In this document: in pieces, positions 18,514-27,320 of the stretch
How positions within the stretch are numbered: position 1 is the stretch's first letter
How the letters are laid out: each line of letters begins with the position of its first letter
Assembly (NCBI GenBank): GCA_965219915.1
Contig: OZ244794.1
Span: 1,736,001-1,800,000, forward strand
Length of the DNA: 64,000 bases
Source: Bin80 sp965219915
GTDB taxonomy: Bacteria > Bacteroidota > Rhodothermia > Rhodothermales > Bin80
Reading direction: 5' to 3'
Program-made: the position numbers and the translations under genes
Notes under the pieces: model-generated
Databases searched by the model: none
Told to the model about the DNA's origin: nothing
The model's input: only the letters and a program-made list of their open reading frames with translations

Positions 18514-19593
18514 ATGAAAATTCCCACATTACACACGACAATTGTTTCCGGGATGCTGGTTTGTCTGGTCGTTGGCTGCAACTCTAGACCTGCGGTTGAT
18601 CAGATTCTGACTCCAACTCATATGGAATTCGGAGATCTCTTTGTGCAAGAGAGCGAAATCCGGCTCGACAATTCGGTGCTGCTTGGTTTGAGATGGAATC
18701 TGGATGTGAATTCTAAAGGTGAACTCCTGGTGCTTGATACCCAGAGTCAAGGCGTACACCTGTTTTCACCAGATGGAATATTGGCTTGGACGAAGGCAAT
18801 CGGAGACTGCTATCCTGGGGCAGAATTCAATTTCAATGCACAGGCTTCATTTCTGGACGATTCTCATGCTGCCGTATTGATTAACAAGGGAGCAATCGTT
18901 TTAGGCCAAAATGGGGAGTGCGTCCAGACTATTACTGATTCAGAATTGGCGACGAATACGTGGGCGCTATGCTCGCATCGGGATACCATATTTACCATGC
19001 CGCGTGATATACGGGACAGCACTTTCATTCGAGCGTACAGTCCAGATTTTACACTCATCGACCAGTTCCCGCTCACCGCGCCCAGGTTCCAAAGACGGGC
19101 AGGCATTCAGCTAACAAACGCGGGATCCAATATGGGATGTTTTGATGACGATGTTTGGTGGGTGTATACAGAAGACTTTGATGCCACGCCACGACTACCC
19201 CGTACTGGACTGACTCGATTCATGCCGGACTTTTTCGTGGAGCGAACTCAGGATTATCCAGATTTTGAAGTTGTTACTCAGTCCAACTTTCAGGAGATTA
19301 CCGAGATGCTTAATAAAGCTGAGGCTGAGGCAACAGGTGTAGAGGGAATGTTTGCTCTTGACAATGAAACGCGAATGATCGTTTACAATAACAGGGGTTT
19401 GGGTAGAGGAGCAGTCATCGCCAACCACAGTGATCATTTTTCAGCTGTCAGTACACTATTTGAAAAGTTTCCAAAGGCCGTAGGGGGAGGAGGATTGTAT
19501 ATCCTGGGTGATCTGGAAGATGAAGCCATCGAAGAGGCCATCAACCCTCCGATCATCCGCTACCGATTTGTCCCGCCCTCGGGCGAGCAATGA
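18514..19593 (+). CDS. Lipoprotein with 6-bladed beta-propeller
   Basis: 359 residues from the ATG at 18514, which places a lipoprotein signal at the N-terminus (MLVCLVVGCN, lipidated cysteine near residue 21). Propeller-like blades follow, for example DVNSKGELLVLDTQSQGVHLFSPDG, the same type seen in the exported protein at 8582-9760. It is probably anchored in a membrane facing the periplasm or cell surface. No enzymatic motif is visible. The next real gene, also a lipoprotein, starts 262 bp downstream. Confidence 0.72.
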   Translation: MKIPTLHTTIVSGMLVCLVVGCNSRPAVDQILTPTHMEFGDLFVQESEIRLDNSVLLGLRWNLDVNSKGELLVLDTQSQGVHLFSPDGILAWTKAIGDCYPGAEFNFNAQASFLDDSHAAVLINKGAIVLGQNGECVQTITDSELATNTWALCSHRDTIFTMPRDIRDSTFIRAYSPDFTLIDQFPLTAPRFQRRAGIQLTNAGSNMGCFDDDVWWVYTEDFDATPRLPRTGLTRFMPDFFVERTQDYPDFEVVTQSNFQEITEMLNKAEAEATGVEGMFALDNETRMIVYNNRGLGRGAVIANHSDHFSAVSTLFEKFPKAVGGGGLYILGDLEDEAIEEAINPPIIRYRFVPPSGEQ

Positions 19594-19855
19594 ATGGACC
19601 GTGCATACAAAGTCGATGGAGGACCTTGGCGCCACAGAATTCAGCTAACCAGCTTCAAGGAGGCTCGTCGTTTTAATGTTTTCAATGATAAACCGGTGAA
19701 TCCCTGCACTGGCGTTCTGTTGCAAGGTGGCTTTTCTCAAACCGTCGTTTCGATTTATCACCTACCAACAATTGCTACATTTGGTGTGATCGGGAGGATT
19801 GCGTCTTTGATAGGCCTGACCAGTAAAAACCTGTACAACACGCGGGCTAGTCAGC

Positions 19856-20446
19856 ATGAAAATTATCTTTTCGGGGATTATCCTGGCAGCTCTGGCCATC
19901 GGTTGTAATTCCCCAGCAGAATTCGGGTATTCAACGATTCTGGAGGAACAGCACGCGCGTTACCCGGCAATGGAAGCCGAGGACTGGTATAAGCTGGTCC
20001 ACCAGTCGGTTTTTGGTGCGGGCCATGCAATACAAAACGTTGAAGCTGCGCAAGAGTGGTTAATCCACGAGTGGGAGGGTCTTGACACGGTCAGCAATGA
20101 GCCTCTCTTGGAAATCCTTGGACCGGATTCCATGTATGCACGAATAAACTTGCGCCCGTACAAGTCTGCGGGTGGTAGATCTGACGAGCTTTTCCGGGTT
20201 TTTCTGCAGTCGGCGAACCAAGGGGCAGAACTTGGCGATGGGTTTGAACGATACTGGCAATCTCTTCGGGAAGCCGCCAAGAAACGCATAATAGCGGTCA
20301 GTGTGGATGCACTGGACTCGCTATACGGCATCATGTCTGCGGAAGGGTTTCCCGCAATCCACCATTCGGAGAGATACATGGCTCTGTATGTCCCAGCCTA
20401 CCGGGTAGTGAGTTGCGAAATGTTACGTGAGATGCAGCACTTGTAG
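19856..20446 (+). CDS. Uncharacterised lipoprotein
   Basis: 196 residues with a lipoprotein signal (IILAALAIGCN, cysteine at residue 17). The blocks YKLVHQSVFGAGHAI, ARINLRPYKSAGG and HHSERYMALYVPAYRVVS look conserved: histidines, arginines and the PAYRVV end are typical of an unnamed bacterial family I recall without function. The His/Arg/Glu pattern could bind an anionic ligand, but that is speculation. It ends about 45 bp before the tRNA cluster on the opposite strand. Confidence 0.7.
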   Translation: MKIIFSGIILAALAIGCNSPAEFGYSTILEEQHARYPAMEAEDWYKLVHQSVFGAGHAIQNVEAAQEWLIHEWEGLDTVSNEPLLEILGPDSMYARINLRPYKSAGGRSDELFRVFLQSANQGAELGDGFERYWQSLREAAKKRIIAVSVDALDSLYGIMSAEGFPAIHHSERYMALYVPAYRVVSCEMLREMQHL

Positions 20447-20489
20447 GCCGCCCGTAGGTTTGCGGACCATACTGCCTTCGTTGAAATGG

Positions 20490-20576
20490 TGGTGCCCGGG
20501 ACTGGAATCGAACCAGCACGCCCGTAAGGGCACTGCCCCCTCAAGACAGCGCGTCTACCTATTCCGCCACCCGGGC
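20490..20576 (-). tRNA. tRNA-Leu (GAG)
   Basis: The reverse complement folds as a class II tRNA: acceptor GCCCGGG/CCCGGGC, discriminator A (20493), T arm with TTCGATT loop, a long variable arm (GCCC-TTAC-GGGC) and an anticodon stem CTGTC/GGCAG enclosing the loop TTGAGGG, which gives anticodon GAG. The 3' CCA is encoded (20492-20490). It lies 7 nt downstream of the interrupted tRNA-Lys, so both are probably processed from one transcript. Confidence 0.93.
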
Positions 20577-20583
20577 TTGGAAG

Positions 20584-21001
20584 TGATCCCGCCAGGGCTC
20601 GAACCTGGGACCCTCTGATTAACCTACCACACCGGCTTTCGCCGGCCTCCTGATGGCGTTGTGGTCTGGACCATCTCTTCACCCTTCCACGTGATGGTGT
20701 CGGGTGGGCTGCGTATGGCCTCTGAGGGCTCTCTTGACTCCGCATAGTGCGGTAGTTGTGGCGTGAAGGTTATTCAGCCATTGTCCCATGGGATTGTCAC
20801 TTCCTCGAGGGAGGAACTGACTGTATCAGGCCACAGATCAAGGTTGCCTGCTGATTACCCACATATCCAATGCATTTTTACGCGTGACAGCGTAGCGGTG
20901 GCTTTAGGGCGTCCCAGCATACAGCAGCCTCCACTCACGCAGTTCCCTGCGCGAGGCTCCATTATTAAAGTCAGATGCTCTTCCAACTGAGCTACGGGAT
21001 C
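20584..21001 (-). tRNA. tRNA-Lys (UUU), interrupted by an intron in the anticodon loop
   Basis: The 5' exon is 21001-20968 and the 3' exon 20622-20584 (minus strand). Joined, they give a 73-nt tRNA: acceptor GATCCCG/CGGGATC with discriminator A, D stem GCTC/GAGC, anticodon stem TCTGA/TCAGA with loop CTTTTAA, 5-nt variable loop, T stem CCAGG/CCTGG with loop TTCGAGC. Every stem pairs perfectly. The anticodon is UUU wherever within the T run the cut is placed; the cut consistent with a 5' exon ending in U and an intron ending in G falls between positions 34 and 35. CCA is not encoded. A standard annotation would see two tRNA halves or miss it. Confidence 0.88.
20623..20967 (-). ncRNA. Group I intron (345 nt) inside tRNA-Lys
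   Basis: The insert has self-splicing group I hallmarks on the minus strand. The 5' exon ends in U and the exon CUU can pair with GAG at intron positions 9-11, giving the P1 U-G wobble. The intron ends in G (20623). A P2-like stem AGCCTC/GAGGCT encloses CGCAG-GGAA-CTGCG. The segment GTAATCAGCAGGCAACC resembles the P/Q core element, with a stem CAGGC/GCCTG. ACCATC (20698-20693) pairs with GATGGT (20675-20670) as a candidate P7, inside an S-like AGAGATGGTCC. A P9 stem ACCACA/TGTGGT (20665-20660/20631-20626) contains a CCGGC-GAAA-GCCGG hairpin. No endonuclease frame is present. The core pairing was drawn by eye. Confidence 0.82.
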
Positions 21002-21050
21002 AATAAGTACGAGAACTAGGACCGGGCAATGTACGGCAATCTCCCGGAGT

Positions 21051-21461
21051 TTAATCTTTTGCTGGCTGCATGTTCCAGAGTGTCTTCATTGGAAAGCGCA
21101 TCACCAATCGTCCCTTTAACTTTGAAGTGTCAAAATTGATGAAGCCAAGTGCCATATATACTTCTGAGGGACAACAGCGCCAAAGCAGCTTGACCTCTCG
21201 GTCGCCTTGGCGATAGTCAGTGGTTGCAATCAATCCAACCAAATGGTCTACACCTGAACCCATGAATACATCTACTTCGGCCCCGTCAGAACTTGTAGTA
21301 TTGCGGATAAATCCATAGTCCAAAGGGTAAATAATTTCTGGGTATTTGGGGTGTGCCGTACGTCGAGGACGATCCAATGTTACACCCTCAATGCGAATCA
21401 ACTGCTCCCACAGATCCCAAGAAAAACGCTTTTTTAGAATTGACAGGTATGCGTCCGTCAT
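21051..21461 (-). CDS. Inorganic pyrophosphatase-like protein (short, divergent)
   Basis: 136 residues. HPKYPEIIYPLDYGFIRNT followed by DGAEVDVFMG matches the N-terminal half of soluble family I pyrophosphatases (YPxxYGFIPxT, DGDPLDVLV). It is shorter than the usual ~175 residues, and the canonical DxDPxD metal cluster is reduced to DGAEVDVF, so pyrophosphate hydrolysis is doubtful. The start overlaps the aspS stop by 4 bp (21458-21461), so the two are translationally coupled. This arrangement of a degenerate pyrophosphatase-like gene after aspS may be lineage-specific. Confidence 0.75.
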   Translation of the reverse strand: MTDAYLSILKKRFSWDLWEQLIRIEGVTLDRPRRTAHPKYPEIIYPLDYGFIRNTTSSDGAEVDVFMGSGVDHLVGLIATTDYRQGDREVKLLWRCCPSEVYMALGFINFDTSKLKGRLVMRFPMKTLWNMQPAKD

Positions 21462-23287
21462 TTGGCTTTAGGGACATACCGAACATGCAGTTCATCCAGC
21501 CTCTCGGGAGCAACTGCGGTGGGCGTTCCAGACATGGGCTCCTGGGCGCTTTGTGTTTTCGGGAATGCGATTACTTCACGTAGGGAGGTTGAACCTGAAA
21601 GCAGCATGACAATGCGGTCCAGCCCCATGGCAATCCCTCCGTGAGGAGGTGCGCCATAGCGCAATGCTTCCAGTAGAAACCCGAATCGATCCTGGCTTTC
21701 TTCGGGATCTATACCCAGAACATTAAACATTTGCTCTTGGATGTTTCGATCGTGAATACGAATAGATCCGCCACCAATCTCCATACCGTTAAGCACAATA
21801 TCATAGGCCCGCGCTTGAACTTGACCTGGATCACTTGAAAGAAGCTGCAAATCCTCTGTTCGTGGCGAAGTAAACGGGTGGTGCATTGCTGTGTAGCGCT
21901 TTTCCTGGGCATCCCATTGTAAAAGCGGGAAATCGGTGATCCACGCGAATTGCCACGCGCCTTCTGCAATGCAGTCGAGCTCCCGCGCCATATGCAGTCG
22001 AAGACTGCCCATCTGTTCCTGAACGGTGGGCCATTGACCACAAAGAATAAGCAGTAGATCTCCTGTTTGGGCTACCGAGGCTTCGATGGCACTGCTCACG
22101 AACTCATCCGGGAGGACATGTGACTTGACTGAACAGTTTGGAGAAGATCCATCGGAAGGGATCCGTACATAAATCAGGCCGCCAGCTCCAATTTGTTTGC
22201 GAACCACAGTCTTATCCAGGCGGTCCATATACCCCCGTCCTCGATCGCCTTGTCCGGGAGCGACGAGTCCCAACACAAATCCACCTGTAGAAAGTGCTTG
22301 ATCAAATACACGGAACCCCGAATTCTGGAAAACGGTACTGAGATCGCAAATTTCCAGATCAAAACGCAGATCAGGTTTGTCCGAGCCATACCGGCGCAGG
22401 GCATCCTTGTAGGACAATCTGGGGAAGGGGGTGGGGAGGTCTACGCTGAGGATATCTTTCCAAAGCGCCACCATGAGCCCTTCGGTTAAAGAATAAACCA
22501 TATCCTCTGTTGCGAAAGTCATTTCAATGTCAATCTGCGTGAACTCCGGTTGTCGGTCTGCACGTAGATCTTCATCTCTGAAGCACTTCACGATCTGCAC
22601 GTACCGATCCAGACCTCCGACCATGAGGAGCTGCTTGTACGTCTGTGGGCTTTGAGGGAGTGCATAGAATGATCCAGGATGTACTCGACTTGGAACTAGG
22701 TAATCGCGGGCTCCTTCGGGGGTGGACTTCATGAGTGTCGGTGTCTCGACCTCGAGGAAGTTCTGTGCGTCAAAATAGCGGTGGATCGTCTGGTAGGCCT
22801 GATGTCTCAGCACAATTTTATTTTGCAGATCCGGTCTTCGAAGATCCAGGTAGCGGTATTTCAGCCGTAGATCCTCGGATGCCAGCTTAATCTTTTGTGT
22901 ATGTGCAGACACGGGAAAGGGCATAGGTTCTGCTTCAGCGAGAATGATCAGACTCTCTACACGAACCTCAATCGTTCCAGTCGAGAGGTTTGGATTAATG
23001 GTCTCGCTTGACCTTGGTGCGACGACCCCGATTACTGACACGACATATTCACTTCGCAGACGATCAGCTAGATCGTGTGCAGCGACATTGTCCTGAGGGG
23101 AGAAAACAACCTGGGTTAAACCGTAGCGATCTCGAAGATCTACAAAGATCACTCCGCCCAGATCACGGCGTGTGTCCACCCAACCTTTGAGTACAACATT
23201 CTCTCCCAGATGTATATCGGAAAGCTCTCCACAGGTATGTGTCCGGTGTGGATGCTCGTTCATTAAATCGCTTGAAGGGCCAGACAT
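21458..23287 (-). CDS. aspS: Aspartyl-tRNA synthetase, bacterial type
   Basis: 609 residues (ATG 23287; a second ATG at 23263 gives MNEHPHRTHTCGEL and may be the true start). An N-terminal OB-fold (VLKGWVDTRRDLGGVIFVDLRDRYG) binds the anticodon. The class II core shows motif 2-like FRDEDLRADRQPEFTQIDIE and motif 3-like GIAMGLDRIVMLL, with the bacterial GAD insertion domain between them. It charges tRNA-Asp (or Asp and Asn if non-discriminating; not decidable here). It is the upstream partner of the pyrophosphatase-like gene. Confidence 0.95.
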   Translation of the reverse strand: MSGPSSDLMNEHPHRTHTCGELSDIHLGENVVLKGWVDTRRDLGGVIFVDLRDRYGLTQVVFSPQDNVAAHDLADRLRSEYVVSVIGVVAPRSSETINPNLSTGTIEVRVESLIILAEAEPMPFPVSAHTQKIKLASEDLRLKYRYLDLRRPDLQNKIVLRHQAYQTIHRYFDAQNFLEVETPTLMKSTPEGARDYLVPSRVHPGSFYALPQSPQTYKQLLMVGGLDRYVQIVKCFRDEDLRADRQPEFTQIDIEMTFATEDMVYSLTEGLMVALWKDILSVDLPTPFPRLSYKDALRRYGSDKPDLRFDLEICDLSTVFQNSGFRVFDQALSTGGFVLGLVAPGQGDRGRGYMDRLDKTVVRKQIGAGGLIYVRIPSDGSSPNCSVKSHVLPDEFVSSAIEASVAQTGDLLLILCGQWPTVQEQMGSLRLHMARELDCIAEGAWQFAWITDFPLLQWDAQEKRYTAMHHPFTSPRTEDLQLLSSDPGQVQARAYDIVLNGMEIGGGSIRIHDRNIQEQMFNVLGIDPEESQDRFGFLLEALRYGAPPHGGIAMGLDRIVMLLSGSTSLREVIAFPKTQSAQEPMSGTPTAVAPERLDELHVRYVPKAK

Positions 23288-23430
23288 ATTTTCTGGTTAG
23301 ATTTGCATTAATTCCTGGAAACCCGTAAATATACCGGATCTGTCCGTGCAGACAGCGGTCTCTGCGGAAAATCCTATAGATATCGGCCTGACCGCTTATC
23401 TTTTGCCGTCACCATAGAGATCGTTCAAAA

Positions 23431-24933
23431 ATGCCAGTCAGTACTGATTCCCCGCATACCGTGAAATGGTTCGGCCATCCACGGGGTCTTTCCACATTAT
23501 TCTTTACAGAGCTCTGGGAGCGATTCAGCTACTACGGTATGCGCGCGCTGTTAGTTCTATTTATGACGGCCGCTGCTACAGAGGGCAATCCCGGACTGGC
23601 CTTGGGTGAAGGTGAGGCGGGCGCTATATATGGTTTATACACGTTCTTCGTGTATGTATTAGCATTGCCTGGCGGGTGGATCGCAGATAATATTTGGGGG
23701 CAGCGCAAAGCGGTCTTTGTTGGTGGTTGCATCATAGCACTTGGCCATTTCACAATGGCCGGGCCACTTGTGGGATTGCCAGACAGGCCCAGTTTCTTTC
23801 TTGGCCTCATGTTCATTGTAATTGGGACTGGATTGCTCAAGCCCAATGTTAGCACGATGGTTGGTGATCTGTACCCGGAAGGAGGTGCTACAAGAGATGC
23901 AGGCTTTTCGATCTTCTACACGGGAATCAACTTAGGTGCGTTTGCCGGGCCAATACTCACCGGATGGCTGGGGGAAGGCTATAATTGGCATTATGGGTTT
24001 TCCTTGGCCGGGTTGGGGATGATCCTGGGCCTAATTCAGTACAGACTAGGTACAAAGTACCTGGGCGAAGCCGGTCTGTTAAAGCTGGACAGGTCAAAAG
24101 AACAACAGAAGAAAAAGGTGCAGATCACCTACATTGTGTTGGCGGTTTCCTTTGTAGCTGCCGCTGTAGCGGGCACATTACTCCTGCAAGCCCTATCACT
24201 GCAGACGCTCGCTACCTGGCTTGGCTATGCGGTAATTGTTATTGCTGTGCTTTTCTTTGCATACCTGCTGATTCTTACCAATCACACTAATCTGGAAAAG
24301 AGGCGGTTGGTTGTGATTTTTTGGTTATTCATTCTCTCCGCAATTTTCTGGTCGGGGTTTGAGCAGGCGGGATCATCGCTCAATTTGTTTGCCCGTGACT
24401 CAACCAACAGGATAATAGGCGGCTGGGAGCTACCAGCTAGTTGGTTGCAGTCGGTGAATTCCACTTTCATCATCATTCTCGCGCCGGTCTTTGGCTCTCT
24501 CTGGATCACTTTGGCCAGATTGAAGCGAAACCCATCTATTCCTCTCAAATTTGCCATTGGACTCCTTGGGTTGGCCGCAGGCTTTTTTGTAATTGCATGG
24601 GGAGCGGCCAATACAGAGGATGGTTCACTGGTTTCCCCCGCATGGCTTGTTGTGATGTACTTCCTCTTCACGGTAGGAGAGTTGAGTTTGAGCCCAGTTG
24701 GATTGTCTTCAATCACAAAGTTGGCGCCTACGGGTCGTGTAGGGCAGATGATGGGGGTATGGTTTATAGGTACAGCCTTGGGCAATCTTTTTGCGGGTCT
24801 CGTTGCAGGGCAGCTCGAGACGCTTGCCCCGTCGGCGCTCTTTGGTAATGTGGCAATGATTATTGGTGTTTCTGGGGCAGTAGCACTGGCTGCGTTCCCA
24901 TTGATTAAACGCCTGATGGGAAAAGTTGAGTAA
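23431..24933 (+). CDS. POT-family proton-coupled oligopeptide transporter
   Basis: 500 residues with about 12-14 membrane helices. The N-terminal block HPRGLSTLFFTELWERFSYYGMRALLVLFM contains the PTR2/POT ExxERFxYYG motif used for proton coupling, and the FYTGINLGAF motif is also present, near residue 170. It imports di- and tripeptides across the inner membrane. The monocistronic layout is bounded by aspS (divergent) and a weak opposite-strand frame. The ATG at 23431 fits the family start. Confidence 0.92.
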   Translation: MPVSTDSPHTVKWFGHPRGLSTLFFTELWERFSYYGMRALLVLFMTAAATEGNPGLALGEGEAGAIYGLYTFFVYVLALPGGWIADNIWGQRKAVFVGGCIIALGHFTMAGPLVGLPDRPSFFLGLMFIVIGTGLLKPNVSTMVGDLYPEGGATRDAGFSIFYTGINLGAFAGPILTGWLGEGYNWHYGFSLAGLGMILGLIQYRLGTKYLGEAGLLKLDRSKEQQKKKVQITYIVLAVSFVAAAVAGTLLLQALSLQTLATWLGYAVIVIAVLFFAYLLILTNHTNLEKRRLVVIFWLFILSAIFWSGFEQAGSSLNLFARDSTNRIIGGWELPASWLQSVNSTFIIILAPVFGSLWITLARLKRNPSIPLKFAIGLLGLAAGFFVIAWGAANTEDGSLVSPAWLVVMYFLFTVGELSLSPVGLSSITKLAPTGRVGQMMGVWFIGTALGNLFAGLVAGQLETLAPSALFGNVAMIIGVSGAVALAAFPLIKRLMGKVE

Positions 24934-24952
24934 AAACTATCCTGACTAACTG

Positions 24953-25339
24953 CTACAGATGCTGGTCAAGGGCTTGGGACACAACAGGCCAACTGTCCAG
25001 ATTGTTAATCAGATTCCACGCATGCCGACCTGACTGATTGGCCTCCGCGCCTGGAGGATGATCATCAAGAGTGTGAATGGTTGTGCCATTTACTGCTGTA
25101 ACATGGCATAGTACGCTTGGCGGCCACGATGCGGGGCAATGCAGATTTACAGATGACGTCATGGCAATGAAATCTGCCGTTTCGTCGGCGCACGCATAGG
25201 CCAGGGCTACAATAAAGCGGGTGCGCGAACCCTGTATCGTAATCTGGCGCATATTCGGCAAGCTGCGCGAAGTCGGTAATGATTGAATTGAGGGTGGAAT
25301 TGCTGTTGATTCATTATTGTCGGCAGTTTGTTGGATCAA
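24953..25339 (-). CDS. Hypothetical protein (weakly supported)
   Basis: A 128-codon frame convergent with the transporter. From an internal ATG (MRQITIQGSRTRF, start near 25255) the composition is protein-like, but there is no motif, signal peptide or membrane segment and the N-terminal 28 residues look like noise. It may be a small unknown protein or chance. The following 25340-25581 holds nothing I recognise. Confidence 0.3.
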   Translation of the reverse strand: MIQQTADNNESTAIPPSIQSLPTSRSLPNMRQITIQGSRTRFIVALAYACADETADFIAMTSSVNLHCPASWPPSVLCHVTAVNGTTIHTLDDHPPGAEANQSGRHAWNLINNLDSWPVVSQALDQHL

Positions 25340-25581
25340 TGAGATGCGTGTTTCATGGGAACGGTAATTCTATGTGGTAGATAGGCTATTTTTGGAACGA
25401 GTACGGGGGCGCCTAATGTGTGTTACGCGTACTGATTCAGTATTCGTTTTGAGAGGATATTCGGGCATTTTTTGCTTGGTGTATCCGACGATTAAGGTGA
25501 TTAGCTCTTTTTGATAGGTATCGTTGGTTGCGTGTTGGGGCTTGGTAATTGATTGCATGCGGCCACAGAGGATAACGAATC

Positions 25582-26088
25582 ATGAAAATGAGATATGGGA
25601 TCATTGCTTTGACGCTTGCGCTGTCTACATCCTCTGCGGGACAGACGTTTTGGACGATTGGAGAGACAGGGCACGCTACGTCGGCTAATTCTGAAGCATT
25701 TTCGCCGGATGACACGCAATTGGCTTCTGGATCGTGGGATCGTAGTATCCGTCTGTGGGATGTGTCCACAGGGCAGGAAGTAAGGCGCATTGAAGGACAT
25801 TCGGATTGGGATTTTTCAGTGGTATTTTCACCAGACGGCACGCGGCTGGTTTCTAGGTATGATGACGGCACGATTCGTCTGTGGAATGTAGCCACGAGAC
25901 AGGAGATGGTCCAGTTGGATCATAAATATCCTGCTACCCCTACAGCCATTCCCAGAAATGACAATTTCATTGCATCTGTCGGTGGAATAGCATTCAGTCT
26001 ATGGGATGTTTCGGTCAAACCATTGGAACCGGTGTCTCCCGTTGCGCTCGCGACCTCCGCGCCGGTTAATACGGATACTCCCTCATGA
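25582..26088 (+). CDS. Short exported WD40-repeat protein
   Basis: 168 residues with a signal peptide (IIALTLALSTSSAGQ). Two good WD40 repeats follow (SPDDTQLASGSWDRSIRLWDVSTG and SPDGTRLVSRYDDGTIRLWNVATR) and a third weak one (NDNFIASVGGIAFSLWDVS). Complete WD40 propellers need about seven blades, so this is a remnant of a longer protein or must assemble as an oligomer. Its stop overlaps the start of the DUF418 gene (ATGA), yet the two genes differ sharply in GC content. Confidence 0.65.
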   Translation: MKMRYGIIALTLALSTSSAGQTFWTIGETGHATSANSEAFSPDDTQLASGSWDRSIRLWDVSTGQEVRRIEGHSDWDFSVVFSPDGTRLVSRYDDGTIRLWNVATRQEMVQLDHKYPATPTAIPRNDNFIASVGGIAFSLWDVSVKPLEPVSPVALATSAPVNTDTPS

Positions 26089-27320
26089 ACTCAACGTCGT
26101 CGTCACTGCACGCCGCTCCAGTTACCGCACCGGAGCGCATCGCCTCAATCGATGTGCTTCGCGGGTTCGCGGTCTTGGGTATTCTCATCGTCAACATGCA
26201 AGGGTTCGCGCGCGTGTCGTCCGCGTACATGAACCCCACGTCGGGCTCGGCGCTCGTCGGCGAGGAGGCGTGGATCTGGACGGTGGTGTATATCCTGGCG
26301 GACACCAAATTCCTCTCGATCTTCTCGATGCTTTTTGGGGCGGGGATCGCGATGATGAGCGAGCGGATGGTGAGCCGTGGGCTTTCCGGGACAAGCCTCC
26401 ACTACCGCCGACAGTTCTGGCTTCTGCTGATCGGTCTGGTCCACGCGTACCTGATCTGGCACGGCGACGTCCTTGTGGCTTACGCCCTCTGCGGCTTCCT
26501 GCTGTATCCGCTACGCAAACTCAACGCTCGCACGCTGCTGTGGATGGGTGGGTGTGTGGTCGCGTTCGTCGTTCCGTTCTGGCTCTTGGCCGGCCTGTCG
26601 ATCCCGTACTGGCCAGAGGCGGATCGGCTGGAACTCGTCGCGCAATGGGCGCCGCCGCAGGAGGTGCTCGACTCCGAGATCACCGCCTTTCGAGGCGGCC
26701 TGGGCGAGCAGCTGGCGGCCCGCGCGCCAATAGCTCTCGAGCTGCAGACGAGTGCGTTCCTGGGCCTCTTCTTGTGGCGCGCGGGGGGACTCATGCTGGT
26801 CGGCATGGGCCTGTACAAGCTCGGCGTCCTGGCCGCGGCGCGTTCGGCCGTGTTCTACCGGCGTATGGCAGTCATCGGAATCGGTACCGGACTCCCCTTG
26901 GCTGTGGCCGGAGCCTGGTACAAGGTCGACCAGGGCTTCGCCTTTGAGACCGTGATGTTCCAGGGTGCCCTGTTCAACTATGTGGGGTCGGTCGGCGTCT
27001 TCCTAGGGTACGTCGGTCTCGTCATGCTCATGGTTCAGTTTAGCCGGCTTCCTGTACTAACGGCCCGTCTCGCCGCAACCGGACGCATGGCGCTGACCAA
27101 CTACGTCACCCAGAGTCTCATCTGCACTCTCGTCTTCTATGGACACGGCCTGGGCCTCTTCGAGCGCGTCGCGGCGCCCGGCCGCATGGGTATCGTGTTT
27201 GCGATCTGGGCGTTGCAGCTGTTCTGGTCGCCCTGGTGGCTCAAACGCTTCCGCTTCGGGCCGCTGGAATGGGTTTGGCGCTCGGCGACGTACATGAAAC
27301 CGCAGCCCATGAGGGTGTAA
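26085..27320 (+). CDS. DUF418 family membrane protein (likely horizontally acquired)
   Basis: 411 residues. RIASIDVLRGFAVLGILIVNMQGF is the N-terminal DUF418/YeiB signature; eight or more hydrophobic segments follow, with the C-terminal NYVTQSLICTLVFYGHGLG and FGPLEWVWRSATY blocks of the DUF418 domain. The family is uncharacterised and may relate to acyltransferase-3-like membrane proteins. The coding sequence is strikingly G/C-rich, with third positions dominated by G and C, unlike every neighbour, and it yields many spurious antisense frames. That contrast, beginning right at the ATGA junction with the WD40 gene, points to recent transfer. Confidence 0.85.
   Translation: MNSTSSSLHAAPVTAPERIASIDVLRGFAVLGILIVNMQGFARVSSAYMNPTSGSALVGEEAWIWTVVYILADTKFLSIFSMLFGAGIAMMSERMVSRGLSGTSLHYRRQFWLLLIGLVHAYLIWHGDVLVAYALCGFLLYPLRKLNARTLLWMGGCVVAFVVPFWLLAGLSIPYWPEADRLELVAQWAPPQEVLDSEITAFRGGLGEQLAARAPIALELQTSAFLGLFLWRAGGLMLVGMGLYKLGVLAAARSAVFYRRMAVIGIGTGLPLAVAGAWYKVDQGFAFETVMFQGALFNYVGSVGVFLGYVGLVMLMVQFSRLPVLTARLAATGRMALTNYVTQSLICTLVFYGHGLGLFERVAAPGRMGIVFAIWALQLFWSPWWLKRFRFGPLEWVWRSATYMKPQPMRV

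Noticed and set aside
19594..19908. 104-codon frame directly after the propeller lipoprotein stop, in the same frame
   Set aside because: No protein character, and it overlaps the well-supported lipoprotein gene at 19856.
20398..20990. Open frames of 60-115 codons on both strands across the tRNA region
   Set aside because: They cover the tRNA-Leu, both tRNA-Lys exons and the intron; the RNA structure explains the sequence and the translations lack protein character. A homing endonuclease frame within the intron was looked for and not found.
20584..21001. Two independent tRNA fragments or a pseudogene rather than an interrupted tRNA
   Set aside because: The halves complement each other in acceptor, anticodon and all other arms without a mismatch, and the insert has splice-site and stem features of a group I intron.
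26145..26955. Long alternative-frame and antisense frames inside the DUF418 gene
   Set aside because: Expected by-product of very G/C-rich coding sequence, where stop codons are rare in all frames.
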